Shown piece by piece: positions 7,360 through 16,082 of a DNA stretch of 64,000 bases (positions are counted from its first letter, which is position 1; every line of letters begins with the position of its first letter). The notes under the pieces are model-generated. The model saw only the letters and a list, made by a program, of their open reading frames with translations. It had not been told where the DNA came from and did no database searches. The stretch is from Thalassobacillus devorans (GTDB lineage: Bacteria; Bacillota; Bacilli; Bacillales; Halobacillaceae). The stretch is from assembly GCF_011761345.1 (NCBI RefSeq), contig NZ_JAASRY010000001.1, forward strand, positions 248,001 through 312,000, read 5' to 3'. A program made the translations under genes and the position numbers.

Positions 7360-8255
7360 TAAAGTTGTGAGGGACCGGCGGCGAGTCGGGTCCTTACCTG
7401 TTTTGCTGGTCGGTTGACGAAGTAAATTCCGGCTAAAATGAGGCTCCCGCCTATCAAGGTGGAAAAGTGAAGCTGTTCATTTAATAGCAGCCAGCCGAAG
7501 ATCACGCCGAATAGTGGCGCCAGGAATAAAAAGGCACTGACTTTGCCGGGGTCTTCTCGTTTCAATAAATAGAACCATATCGCAAATTGGACGATTGAAG
7601 CCATGATAGCCAGCCATATCAGAATGAAAATAGATAGGGGAGTCACCACAAATGTGGCCTGTTCCATTAAGGCGCTTCCTATTAACAGGATGACTCCGCC
7701 AAAAAGCATCTGATAAGCGGTCAATACCCAGGTATCAAACGCCTGGCCCCACTTTTTCATCAGGAGAGTCGCAATTGCCCAGGAAACCGCACTCATCATA
7801 CCAAGCAAGGTGCCAGTTTGCTGAATATCCAGTGATGCGCCCAGCGTGATAAACACGCCTAGGAAGCCGATGGCAACACCGCCCCACTGCATCCACCGGT
7901 ATTTCATCCCCATAAAAATAGTGCCAAACAACACAACCAGCAAGGGGTTCGTAAACGTTAAAATAGAAGATTCTCCAGCGGTAATCGTCCGGAGACTTAA
8001 GAAAATGGCTCCCATTACGGCTGCTGTTTGAAAAAAGCCGACCACCAGCATTTGAAGCCACGCTTTGAAGCGCTTCGGGTGCTGTCGTTTAAGCAGATAT
8101 ACGCTCAATGCCATGATGGAACCGGCGATAGAAAAGCGTAGGCCAACCAGAAGCAGGGGAGAGACATAATTGAGGCCGATTTTTCCGACTGCAAAGGAGG
8201 AGCCCATTAAACTTGTGGTAGTCACTAGCAAAATAGTAAACCATAGACGATTCAC
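7359..8255 (-). CDS. EamA/DMT-family transporter
   Basis: Drug/metabolite-exporter superfamily protein of 298 residues with about ten hydrophobic helices arranged as two EamA repeats. The N-terminus LLVTTTSLMGSSFAVGKIGLNYVSPLLLVGLRF is the usual first-repeat start, and WGGVAIGFLGVFITLG then WAIATLLMKKW and the C-terminal FLAPLFGVIFGWLLLNEQLHFSTLIGGSLILAGIYFVN mark the repeat ends. Such proteins export metabolites, often amino acids or amines; the substrate cannot be inferred. It stands as a single transcription unit. Confidence 0.85.
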   Translation of the reverse strand: MNRLWFTILLVTTTSLMGSSFAVGKIGLNYVSPLLLVGLRFSIAGSIMALSVYLLKRQHPKRFKAWLQMLVVGFFQTAAVMGAIFLSLRTITAGESSILTFTNPLLVVLFGTIFMGMKYRWMQWGGVAIGFLGVFITLGASLDIQQTGTLLGMMSAVSWAIATLLMKKWGQAFDTWVLTAYQMLFGGVILLIGSALMEQATFVVTPLSIFILIWLAIMASIVQFAIWFYLLKREDPGKVSAFLFLAPLFGVIFGWLLLNEQLHFSTLIGGSLILAGIYFVNRPAKQVRTRLAAGPSQL

Positions 8256-8412
8256 GTACTCACCTTCATTCCGTTCTTGAATAGTTATAATTTTCTAATT
8301 ATAACACAATTGCATAAAAGTAAGCCTACGTATTGATATATTAAGATTTACTTTAATTGGTATTTTTAAAAGAAGTCTAATGACCTTCGCAGGCAGGATG
8401 GCGGCAGTGGAC

Positions 8413-8492
8413 GGTTATTATAACTGTTATAAAAACCGTAAGACAACAGCATAGCATGGTTAACGGTTGTTATAGACCCTGTAATGACCGTT
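8413..8492. repeat. paired palindromes, CGGTTNTTATAA family, copy A
   Basis: Two imperfect hairpins lie side by side: CGGTTATTATAA with TTATAAAAACCG (8413-8439) and AACGGTTGTTATA with TGTAATGACCGTT (8462-8492). The stretch 8426-8493 aligns with 11031-11096 (shared blocks GTTATAAA, CCG, AAGA, AACGGTT, TTA, CCC, ACCG). The remainder of the 332-bp gap (8256-8587) holds only a terminator-like palindrome. Confidence 0.55.
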
Positions 8493-8532
8493 AGAAGCAA
8501 AAAATTTCAAGGAAGTGGTCTTTAAACACAAT

Positions 8533-8573
8533 AGTGCCTGACATCCAATGAGCTACATTGAGAGTCAGGCACT
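8533..8573. terminator. terminator-like palindrome (GTGCCTGAC family)
   Basis: AGTGCCTGAC (8533-8542 area) pairs with GTCAGGCACT (8564-8573), loop about 21 nt. It lies just past the stop of the leftward aldo/keto reductase. The T-tract is weak, so its terminator activity is less certain than its membership in the recurring family. Confidence 0.6.
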
Positions 8574-8587
8574 TGTCTCTTAAACTA

Positions 8588-9577
8588 TTACTTTATAGGC
8601 AGGGGAGCATCCGGGGAGATGAAGCCTTTGTCCACTAACGTTTCCCAGAATTCGTTCGGAATGTCCCGCTGGATCATTTCGATATCTTCCTTGATTCGGT
8701 CCGGCCGTGTTGACCCTGGTATAACAGCTCTTACGGCAGGGTGAGTGGTGGAAAATTGCAGGGCAGCTGCTTTTAATGGCACATCGTATTTCTCACCGAT
8801 TTCTTTCAATTGGTTGACATGGTCAATAATCTCCTGTGGTGCTTTTTCATAATTGTAATGGTCTCCGCCTAGGAGAACACCGGAATTATAAGGACTGCCG
8901 ACGACAATATCGATATTCTTTTCTTCCGCTTTTTTCATCATACGCTGCAAAGCCCTCTCATGTTGAAGGAGCGTGTACTGTGTTGCAGACAGGCACATAT
9001 CCGGCTGGGTTTCTTCAAAGTCCATAGCTAGTTCGATTGGTTCGAGTGTATTGACGCCGAGTCCCCAGGAGCGGATGACTCCTTCTTCACGAAGCTGAGT
9101 CAAGACGCGAAACGCACCGTTTTTAGCTTCAGCGAACTTGTCGATCCACTGATCCCCGTGAAAATCAGGGGAGACATCATGAACAAATACGAAGTCCAAT
9201 CGGTCCGTCTTTAACCGCTCGAGGCTTTGCTCGATCGACCGCTTCGTGGCATCTTCGGTGTAATCGGTGATTACTTTATTTTCGCGGGCATCTTCGAACA
9301 ACCCATCTTTTTTCTCTGTTTCATCGGTCACATAGCGGCCCACTTTGGTACTTAGCAGATAGTCGTCACGATCATAATTAGACAATACTTCACCTAGACG
9401 CAATTCCGCCAGTCCTGCACCGTAGAAAGGAGCGGTATCGAAATAGCGTACGCCCTGATCCCATGCATTCTGAATCGTTTCCCGTGCTTCTTCTTCCGGA
9501 ACGTCACGGAACATATTTCCTAACGGAGCTGTGCCCAGCCCTACATTATGTTGTAAAGCTTGATCTAGTGATTTCAT
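8588..9577 (-). CDS. aldo/keto reductase family protein
   Basis: NAD(P)H-dependent oxidoreductase of 329 residues with a TIM-barrel AKR pattern. GLGTAPLGNMF starts the barrel, FDTAPFYG carries Asp47 and Tyr52, LSTKVGR the catalytic Lys78, and FVHDVS the histidine; IPGSTRPDRIKEDIEM is the usual C-terminal cofactor segment. It resembles the L-fucose/D-threo-aldose dehydrogenase and pyridoxal dehydrogenase-like branch. I chose the ATG at 9577, which has AAAGGAGGAA directly upstream, over an upstream in-frame ATG at 9640 that would add an untypical 21-residue leader. Substrate unknown. Confidence 0.86.
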   Translation of the reverse strand: MKSLDQALQHNVGLGTAPLGNMFRDVPEEEARETIQNAWDQGVRYFDTAPFYGAGLAELRLGEVLSNYDRDDYLLSTKVGRYVTDETEKKDGLFEDARENKVITDYTEDATKRSIEQSLERLKTDRLDFVFVHDVSPDFHGDQWIDKFAEAKNGAFRVLTQLREEGVIRSWGLGVNTLEPIELAMDFEETQPDMCLSATQYTLLQHERALQRMMKKAEEKNIDIVVGSPYNSGVLLGGDHYNYEKAPQEIIDHVNQLKEIGEKYDVPLKAAALQFSTTHPAVRAVIPGSTRPDRIKEDIEMIQRDIPNEFWETLVDKGFISPDAPLPIK

Positions 9578-9796
9578 TGTTGTTCCTCCTTTGGTTTCCA
9601 TGCTATAGGTATATATCCAGCTAAATGGAAAATGAAACAAAACGTATTGCAGCTTAGCGTGAACTCTGCTTATATGAAAAAATTCACTAGTTCGATATAG
9701 TTCCCTGGCTCTTCAGTAGAATCAATTCTATCATTCAGGGGGAAAATACCTACCTGACTATCAAAAAAGGAAAAGGATGTAAGAAAGTAAATAAGT

Positions 9797-9905
9797 TGCC
9801 CTATGGGCATTTTAGATAGAAAGACGGTATTGTTTTATGGCATTCATATGCTACTATTTTACGTATGATAAGTATGCGCTCCCTTAAAAGGGGGCGTTTT
9901 ATTTG
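9797..9905 (+). other. intergenic hairpins including an orphan terminator
   Basis: The 398-bp gap before the deacetylase gene contains a small hairpin GCCCTATGGGC followed by ATTTTA (about 9798-9815) and a convincing plus-strand terminator, CGCTCCCTT (9877-9885) with AAGGGGGCG (9888-9896) and TTTTATTT. No protein-coding gene reads into it from the left, because the neighbouring gene runs away. It could end a small RNA or attenuate the deacetylase transcript. Confidence 0.4.
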
Positions 9906-9975
9906 GATGCGGTTACTTGTATGGATCAGATATAGTGACGTCAAGCATAAATTAGATAGAAGGAAGTGAGATGGA

Positions 9976-10908
9976 ATGGGTCGTAAAGTAACATTAATGA
10001 TCGCAGTGATCCTCGTTTGCCTGCCTATGTTGGGGACAACCACAATGGCGGAGTCCTATCAGGTTAAAGAAGGTGACACACTTAAAAAGATTTCCAATAA
10101 GTTTGGAGTACCGCAAGATAGGATTGCGAACTACAATCAATTGCTTTCTACTAATCTCGAGGCTGGTTATTGGTTAGAAATTCCTAATAAAGAGTTTGAG
10201 GAAGGAGCCGAGCTTACTGCTATCGAACTTGGTTTTTCGGAAGCGGAGTTATTATTAGGTCCTGCTCCAGTTGTGAACCCGGATCAAATAAATGGTCCAG
10301 TAACAAACGAGATGATTTATATGGGAAATGCCGATAAAAAGCAGATAGCTCTTACTTTTGATGATGGCCCAGAAGACACCTACACGCCAAAGATTTTAGA
10401 AATTTTAAAAGAGAAAGACGTAAAGGCCACCTTCTTTGTCATGGGGGAACGGGTGAGGGAGTATCCTGCAGAGCTCCAGAAGATTCACAGGGAAGGCCAT
10501 GCAATCGGCAACCACACGTGGGATCATCCGCATTTACCTGAGCTTACGGAAGAAGAAATGACAGAGAATATCCTCCATACCAATACCGTTATTGAAGAAA
10601 TTACCGGCGTGAAAACGGATATAATCCGGCCGCCATTTGGAGAAATTGACCCGGATCAGCTGGAACTTTTACAAAAACAGGGATTCGAATCGATCATGTG
10701 GACAGCAGATTCTAAAGACTGGGAGGGCATACCTGCAGAAGAAATCGTAGAAAGGGTCATGAAGGATGCCAGTCCAGGGGCCATTGTCCTGCAGCATAAT
10801 TACCACGTCGAGGGTGACTTTGAAACGGTGGAAGCACTTCCTGAGCTTATCGATGAATTACGAGCGGAAGGCTATGAGTTTGTCACCGTCCCAGAATTAG
10901 TTAAGTAG
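9976..10908 (+). CDS. secreted LysM polysaccharide deacetylase
   Basis: Exported carbohydrate esterase (CE4/NodB) of 310 residues. Residues 1-25 form a signal peptide ending TMA-E. A LysM cell-wall-binding motif follows (SYQVKEGDTLKKISNKFG, about 27-71). The NodB domain from about residue 120 shows TFDDGP (Asp129/Asp130), NHTWDHPH (His180/His184, metal ligands), RPPFGEID and the late VLQHNYH. The enzyme would remove N-acetyl groups from peptidoglycan or chitin-like glycans at the cell surface. GGAAGTGAG precedes the ATG. It is a single gene. Confidence 0.9.
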   Translation: MGRKVTLMIAVILVCLPMLGTTTMAESYQVKEGDTLKKISNKFGVPQDRIANYNQLLSTNLEAGYWLEIPNKEFEEGAELTAIELGFSEAELLLGPAPVVNPDQINGPVTNEMIYMGNADKKQIALTFDDGPEDTYTPKILEILKEKDVKATFFVMGERVREYPAELQKIHREGHAIGNHTWDHPHLPELTEEEMTENILHTNTVIEEITGVKTDIIRPPFGEIDPDQLELLQKQGFESIMWTADSKDWEGIPAEEIVERVMKDASPGAIVLQHNYHVEGDFETVEALPELIDELRAEGYEFVTVPELVK

Positions 10909-11030
10909 AGATGACTGTACTACAGTACTGCAGATCATTAAAGAAACATACATGGATCCTCTTTTCATGTCCGATTGGTTGATTATAACCATAAGCGTAG
11001 GGAAAGCTTGTCTGGATGGTCTTGATACAG

Positions 11031-11135
11031 GTTATAAAGGCCGCAAGATAGCAAAAATCCACAGGAAACGGTTATTAAACCCAGTATAAGGACCGCCCCC
11101 AACAGTAATCGTTAGCACTACGGTCTTTATAGGCA
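11031..11135. repeat. paired palindromes, CGGTTNTTATAA family, copy B
   Basis: A diverged copy of the 8413-8492 element. CGGTTATTA with TATAAGGACCG, and TATAAGGACCG (about 11085-11095) with CGGTCTTTATA (about 11121-11131), form alternative hairpins. Like copy A it is followed within about 50 bp by a member of the terminator-like palindrome family. The 665-bp gap 10909-11573 also holds that palindrome, a promoter and an attenuator-like leader; I see nothing in 10909-11030. Confidence 0.5.
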
Positions 11136-11144
11136 TGAAAATAG

Positions 11145-11199
11145 AAACGCCCGGTCCCCAGTGAGTTCATGTTTGACTGCAGTGGGGGCCGGGCGTTTT
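11145..11199. terminator. terminator-like palindrome (GTGCCTGAC family)
   Basis: AAACGCCCGG-TCCCC pairs with GGGGG-CCGGGCGTTTT. The loop (AGTGAGTTCATGTTTGACTGCAG) is nearly the same as that of the element at 38029-38085, showing that these are related repeats and not only chance terminators. Confidence 0.7.
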
Positions 11200-11369
11200 G
11201 CTATTTTATAAATAGGCACGGTTTTAGCTGAAGCTTACGCCTTTATCAATTAAACTCTCTCAATTGTAGTTCAGACTTATACAAGTAAACCCATATGCTG
11301 CACCTATGATCTACTCTGTATATGCAGTTTCCATGCCTGCATATTTATTAGAAAATTACGAATAATCAG

Positions 11370-11398
11370 TTGATATGATGCCGGAAGCCTGCTAAAAT
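11370..11398 (+). promoter_or_regulatory. sigma-A-type promoter of the aminotransferase operon
   Basis: TTGATA (11370-11375), a 17-bp spacer and TAAAAT (11393-11398) make a good housekeeping promoter. Transcription would begin near 11405, giving a leader of about 170 nt before the TTG start at 11574. Confidence 0.7.
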
Positions 11399-11446
11399 GA
11401 AAAACACTATATGTGACTTGTTAAAAAACTGTCTATTCTAATCTGA

Positions 11447-11548
11447 CTCTACTGGTTCAAGGTAGAGCAGCCCGTTAGAAAGGAACCAGTTTTATGCCAG
11501 GAGATACGTATGTCCAATACGGCTTGATGGCATAGGACTGGTTTTTTT
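11447..11548 (+). promoter_or_regulatory. attenuator-like leader with mutually exclusive hairpins (unknown class)
   Basis: Three pairings compete. (a) CTCTAC (11447-11452) with GTAGAG (11462-11467). (b) ACTGGTTC (11451-11458) with GAACCAGT (11483-11490), 8 bp perfect. (c) A terminator: AACCAGT (11484-11490) and TATGCCA (11493-11499) with TGGCATA (11528-11534) and ACTGGTT (11537-11543), followed by T7. Pairing (b) uses the 5' arm of terminator (c), so it works as an antiterminator on paper. Five pairs of (a) plus six of (b) could also coexist as an H-type pseudoknot. I do not recognise a known riboswitch, T-box or RAT sequence. Confidence 0.65.
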
Positions 11549-11573
11549 ATAACCGAAATGGAGGTCAGGAGCT

Positions 11574-12938
11574 TTGGAACATCTTATTGAACTAGATAAA
11601 AAACACTTTTTGCATCCCTCAACATCGATCCAGCAGCAACAGGAGCAGGGATCGAAATTGTTAGTGGAAAGCGGAGAAGGAATTTACCTGAAAGATAACC
11701 AAGGAAAATCATATATCGATGCGATGTCATCGTTATGGAACGTGCATATCGGGCATGGACGAACGGAACTGGCAGAGGCAGCGGCCGAACAGATGAAAAA
11801 GCTGGCATTCAGTTCGGCGTTCTCGACATTTACCCATGAGCCTGGCATCCGACTGGCAGAAAAGATTGCAAAGCTTTCACCTGGCAATTTGAATACGGTG
11901 TTTTTTACCTCCGGTGGGTCGGAGTCCAATGATACGGCGATCAAGCTGATCCGGCATTACTGGAAAATCCAGGGCCAGCCGGAGAGAAGAAAAATCGTTG
12001 CATTGAAACGCGGTTACCATGGGGTGGCGGCTGCCTCGACCAGTGCGACGGGAATTCCCGAGTTCTGGGAGATGGCGGGACATATGATGACGGATTTTAT
12101 CCATGCCAACACGTCTTATCAAAGTACAACAGAAGCGGCTATCCAATCATTAAGAGAAAAATTCGAAGCGGAAGGCCCGGAAACAATCGCTGCTTTCATG
12201 GCGGAACCGATCCAGGGAGCCGGCGGCGTATTGATTCCACCGAAGGATTATTTTCAGGAAGTCAGGAAGTTGTGTGATGAATACGGAATACCGTTTATTG
12301 CTGATGAAGTCATTACCGGCTTCGGTAGGACAGGAACGATGTTTGGACTCGAAAACTGGGGAGTAGTACCGGACATGATGACCTTCGCGAAAGGGGTGAC
12401 GAGCGGCTACATGCCGCTAGGAGGCGTCGTCATCTCAGAACCGATCCATGAAGTACTTAAGCAGAAGTCGGAGGGCACATTATTTCACGGTTTTACTTAC
12501 AGTGGCCATCCAACAGCCACTGCAGTTGGATTGAAAAATATCGAATTGATAGAAAAGGAGGGACTGGTAGAAAACGCTAAGAAAATCGGCGCAAAAATGC
12601 TGGAAGGTTTTAACCGGATAAAGGAAAAGTTGGAGATTGTAGGGGAAGTTAGGGCCATGGGCTTGTTAGGCGCCATCGAATTGGTGAAAGACCCGGCTGC
12701 GAATGAAAACTTTTCTAAGGAATTGAATGCAGGCCCAAAAGTGATTGAGGAGCTCCACAAACGAGGAGTCATTTGTCGCGGGGTTACGTATGAAAACAGC
12801 AATATTATCTGCTTTGCACCGCCGTTGATTATGACGGAAGCACAGCTTGATGACGTTCTGGAAAAAGTATATGAATCTATCTTATCGGTTCAACAACAAT
12901 TAATGCGGACGGCTGATAGAGGAGGTGATAAAGAATGA
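11574..12938 (+). CDS. class III (omega) aminotransferase
   Basis: PLP-dependent class III aminotransferase of 454 residues. FTSGGSESNDTAIKL near residue 112 binds phosphate, ADEVITGFGRTG holds Asp244, and TFAKGVTSGYMPLGG holds the Schiff-base Lys273. This family transfers amino groups from omega-amino acids, diamines or amines, usually to pyruvate or 2-oxoglutarate. The start is TTG, supported by GGAGGTCAGGA upstream. It is the first gene behind the attenuator-like leader and overlaps the amidohydrolase by 4 bp, so the pair is probably co-regulated. The amine substrate is not identifiable. Confidence 0.88.
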   Translation: MEHLIELDKKHFLHPSTSIQQQQEQGSKLLVESGEGIYLKDNQGKSYIDAMSSLWNVHIGHGRTELAEAAAEQMKKLAFSSAFSTFTHEPGIRLAEKIAKLSPGNLNTVFFTSGGSESNDTAIKLIRHYWKIQGQPERRKIVALKRGYHGVAAASTSATGIPEFWEMAGHMMTDFIHANTSYQSTTEAAIQSLREKFEAEGPETIAAFMAEPIQGAGGVLIPPKDYFQEVRKLCDEYGIPFIADEVITGFGRTGTMFGLENWGVVPDMMTFAKGVTSGYMPLGGVVISEPIHEVLKQKSEGTLFHGFTYSGHPTATAVGLKNIELIEKEGLVENAKKIGAKMLEGFNRIKEKLEIVGEVRAMGLLGAIELVKDPAANENFSKELNAGPKVIEELHKRGVICRGVTYENSNIICFAPPLIMTEAQLDDVLEKVYESILSVQQQLMRTADRGGDKE

Positions 12939-14572
12939 ATGGTGCCGATTTAATTTTTGTAAACGGGAAGGTGCTGACGATGGATGATGCCGCCCCTTCA
13001 GCAAACGCGGTCGTCGTAAAGGATGGACAGATCATCTATGCAGGTGAAAAGGAGACAGCACTCTCCTGGATATACGACGGAACAGAGGTGGTGGATCTGG
13101 AAGGAAGAACACTGATGCCCAGTTTCATAGAAAGCCATATCCACCCGTCCATATTCGGGCTAACGCTCCTGGAAGTAGATTGCAAGCCAGCGGCAACTCC
13201 TTCCATTGCAGCTATAAAAGAAAAAATCAAGCAGAAAGCGGACGCCATACAGGAAGGTCAATGGATTCTCGGCTGGGGATGGGATGACAGCAAGATGGCA
13301 GAAAAACGCAACCCTACCCGCTGGGATCTTGATGAAGTAGCTCCCGACAATCCAGTTGTACTGAAACGGGCCTGTGCCCATATGGCAGTCGCCAATTCCA
13401 AGGCACTGGAATTAAGCGGGATTGCAGAAGATACGCCGAACCCGCAAGGCGGCAATATCGAGCGGGACGAGCACGGCAGGCTGACGGGATTGCTTCAGGA
13501 AAAAGCCCAAGGGCTGCTGGCGGCACCGAAATACACACAGGAAGATATGATAAAAGGAATGAAGCGGGCCCAGGAAAAGTTTGCATCCTGGGGGATCACC
13601 ACTGTCCACTGTATGTCGACCCAGACGGCTGACCTCCAGCTCTATCAATTCCTGGCAGAACAGAATAAACTCAACGTCAGGGTCAGGCCTTGGATGTGGG
13701 CGATCGATCAGAATGGCTTTGACGGCTCATTGGAAGAAGTATTGAAAGTTGGTTTGCGAAGCGGGTTTGGTAATGACAAGGTGAAAATCCAGGGGTTGAA
13801 GTTCATGCTTGATGGCAGCGTCGGCGGTAAGACGGCCGCCGTGTCGGAACCTTATGTGGACACAGAAGAAACCGGAATTCTTTATAACACGGTAGAAGAA
13901 ATCTCCCCATTGATGAAGCGGGGAATCGAATCTGGTCTGCGAATCGCAATCCATGCTATCGGCGATCGTGCTATCGACGTTGCGATCAGGTCTTATGAAC
14001 AAATTAATGAAATAGTACCGCTCCAGCACATGCGCAACCGCATTGAGCACTGCGTCTTCCCGACAAGTACACAGCTCCGGCAGATGAATGAATTAGGGCT
14101 GATGGCAGGTTCCTCGATCGGATTTTTACATCATATTGGTGATAATTATATGAAAAAGTTAGGGGAGGAGCGGATGAAGACAGCATTCCCCCATCGATCT
14201 TTTAAGGAAGCGGGGATTAAAGCTCCTGGGAATTCAGATTTACCTGTCACCGATGGAAACCCGTGGCCGGGGATCTACACGTTAGTAACAAGAAAGACCT
14301 CAAGCGGACAAGTTATCGGAGCAGAAGAAAAGCTAAGTGTGTGGGAGGCGTTGAAAGCTTATACCACCGATGCGGCCTACAGCTCCTGTGAAGAAGAGAT
14401 TCTGGGAGTGATCAAACCAGGCGCCAAAGCGGATGTGATGGTTCTATCCCACAACCCGACAGAAGTGGAAGCAGAACAATTACGAGAGATAGAAGCAGTC
14501 AGCACTTATGTGGATGGCAAGCTTATTTACAGCACGAACCAAACAAGGAAGGGTGAGTCTATTGTTCAGTAG
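12935..14572 (+). CDS. YtcJ-like metal-dependent amidohydrolase
   Basis: Amidohydrolase-superfamily protein of 545 residues. ESHIHPS (His68/His70) is the first metal site, KFMLDGSVGGKTAA lies in the middle, IHAIGDRAI the next histidine and APGNSDLPV the conserved Asp near the C-terminus; the GNSDxPV form is typical of the YtcJ branch. Family members hydrolyse amide or related C-N bonds, and their natural substrates are mostly unknown. GAGGAGGTGATAAAG precedes the ATG. Lying between an aminotransferase and a symporter, it may release the amine that the aminotransferase then uses; this is inference. Confidence 0.85.
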   Translation: MNGADLIFVNGKVLTMDDAAPSANAVVVKDGQIIYAGEKETALSWIYDGTEVVDLEGRTLMPSFIESHIHPSIFGLTLLEVDCKPAATPSIAAIKEKIKQKADAIQEGQWILGWGWDDSKMAEKRNPTRWDLDEVAPDNPVVLKRACAHMAVANSKALELSGIAEDTPNPQGGNIERDEHGRLTGLLQEKAQGLLAAPKYTQEDMIKGMKRAQEKFASWGITTVHCMSTQTADLQLYQFLAEQNKLNVRVRPWMWAIDQNGFDGSLEEVLKVGLRSGFGNDKVKIQGLKFMLDGSVGGKTAAVSEPYVDTEETGILYNTVEEISPLMKRGIESGLRIAIHAIGDRAIDVAIRSYEQINEIVPLQHMRNRIEHCVFPTSTQLRQMNELGLMAGSSIGFLHHIGDNYMKKLGEERMKTAFPHRSFKEAGIKAPGNSDLPVTDGNPWPGIYTLVTRKTSSGQVIGAEEKLSVWEALKAYTTDAAYSSCEEEILGVIKPGAKADVMVLSHNPTEVEAEQLREIEAVSTYVDGKLIYSTNQTRKGESIVQ

Positions 14573-16007
14573 CCAGCAAGAGACGATATTGATTACGATA
14601 ATTGCCGTTTATTTTATGTTTTTATTTGGATTATCCTTATTTGTAAATCGGAATGTCAAAACGTATGACGATTACAATGTAGCCGGCCGGTCCACGAAAC
14701 TGATGCCGCTCGTATTGACATTCGTAGGTACGGCGATTGGCGGCTCCATTTTACTAGGTTATATGACGAATGGTTACCTGTTCGGCATGGGACAGCAGTG
14801 GCTGGCGATCGGCTTCACGCTGACTTCCATCGTTATTGCCGCGTTTTTATTGAAGCGCATTCGTCTGCTAGGTGAAAGATATAACATGGTCACATTAGGC
14901 GACTTTACCGCTTTGCGTTATGGGGAAGGTGCCAGAATCCCGACCGTAATCAGTATTATTTGTGCCTATGCGGCCATCACCGGGATGCAGTTTGTCGCTA
15001 TCGCTACGATTCTTCAGCTGACCACCGGTCTCAGCATGACTGCTGGTATTATCATCAGCTGGGTACTGTTAACGCTGAAGACATATTTCGGCGGGCTAAA
15101 ATCGGTTATGCTTCAGGATGCGATCCATGGAACGATCCAGACGGTCGGGATATTTTTCCTCCTGATTGTCATCATGTTCATGATTGGAGACTGGGGATCG
15201 CTCGCCGATGAAGCGCGCAATGCGGAAGGCGGAAACATGCTCAGTATCTTCAACATCAGCGCATCGGAATTTTTCGTTTACATGCTGACAATCGGAGCTT
15301 ATCAGTTTGTCAGACAGGACCTGTGGCAGCGGTTTTGGGCAGCGAAAGATGAAAAGACAGCCAAGACCGGGTTCTGGGCAGCAATCGTACTCGGTTTCCT
15401 GACAGCAGCCATCACGATTGTTATCGGTTTTCTTGGAAAGTTCGGTCTCAACATGACCGACATCGATCCTTCGCTGATCTATTATGAAATCATCGGACAA
15501 GTACTGCCATTTCCACTAGTGATCGTGATGTTGATTGCACTGCTAGCGACCGTCATTTCCTGCGCGGACTCGTTTTTCCTTGCAGCGTCTTCATCAATTG
15601 TCAATGATATTGTCAAACCACGACTGAAAAACGTCGAGCAGAAACAGATGCTGACGTTGAGCCGAATGTCCGTTGTAGTTGTATCGATCATCTCGCTATT
15701 ACTGGCACTTTATATCCCGCAGCTCGTTACGCTGTGGATCACCGGTACCGCGATGCTCGTCTCCGGACTGCTTGCTCCTGTGCTGTTCGGGCTGTTCTGG
15801 CGCCGGGTCACGAAAGCTGCCGGACTTTCTGCTATGTGGGCAGGGCTTGTCGTAGCTCTCATCTGGCAGATCGCAGGACATCCATTTGGTCTTCATCCCG
15901 TTTTCCTCGGGCTGCCGGTTTCTATTGTTACCCTGGTTGCAGTGACGTTGCTCTCTGATCAGGAGAAAGAGCATGCCATGTATGAAGAGTTGAAGAAATC
16001 AGGTTGA
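14562..16007 (+). CDS. sodium/solute symporter (SSS family)
   Basis: Polytopic transporter of about 481 residues with some 13 hydrophobic helices. VKTYDDYNVAGRSTKLMPLVLTFVGTAIGGSILLGYM is the typical SSS first-helix region, and GPLLGLF-like ISCADSFFLAASSSIVNDI and LVSGLLAPVLFGLFWRR support the family. I chose the TTG at 14562 because AGGAAGGGTGAG lies at the right distance; a GTG at 14553 is the alternative. It overlaps the amidohydrolase by 11 bp. It probably imports the substrate for the two enzymes upstream using the sodium gradient. Confidence 0.85.
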   Translation: MFSSQQETILITIIAVYFMFLFGLSLFVNRNVKTYDDYNVAGRSTKLMPLVLTFVGTAIGGSILLGYMTNGYLFGMGQQWLAIGFTLTSIVIAAFLLKRIRLLGERYNMVTLGDFTALRYGEGARIPTVISIICAYAAITGMQFVAIATILQLTTGLSMTAGIIISWVLLTLKTYFGGLKSVMLQDAIHGTIQTVGIFFLLIVIMFMIGDWGSLADEARNAEGGNMLSIFNISASEFFVYMLTIGAYQFVRQDLWQRFWAAKDEKTAKTGFWAAIVLGFLTAAITIVIGFLGKFGLNMTDIDPSLIYYEIIGQVLPFPLVIVMLIALLATVISCADSFFLAASSSIVNDIVKPRLKNVEQKQMLTLSRMSVVVVSIISLLLALYIPQLVTLWITGTAMLVSGLLAPVLFGLFWRRVTKAAGLSAMWAGLVVALIWQIAGHPFGLHPVFLGLPVSIVTLVAVTLLSDQEKEHAMYEELKKSG

Positions 16008-16020
16008 TTCTTGGTAGAGA

Positions 16021-16065
16021 AAATGCCGCAGGTCGTTGTGTGATCACAGCGACTGCGGCATTTTA
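16021..16065. terminator. bidirectional terminator between symporter and MocR gene
   Basis: AAATGCCGCAG pairs with TGCGGCATTTT with further pairing inside (TCG/CGA, TGTG/CACA). The symmetrical A/T flanks suit both convergent genes. Confidence 0.88.
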
Positions 16066-16082
16066 ATGACGAAAGAAGGGAG

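Noticed and set aside
11447-11548. T-box, guanidine, preQ1 or LicT-type antiterminator
   Set aside because: The T-box sequence AGGGTGGNACCGCG, guanidine-I and preQ1 consensus blocks and RAT sequences are all absent.
15096-15500. 134-codon open frame on the minus strand
   Set aside because: It lies fully inside the symporter gene and has no recognisable domain or start signal.
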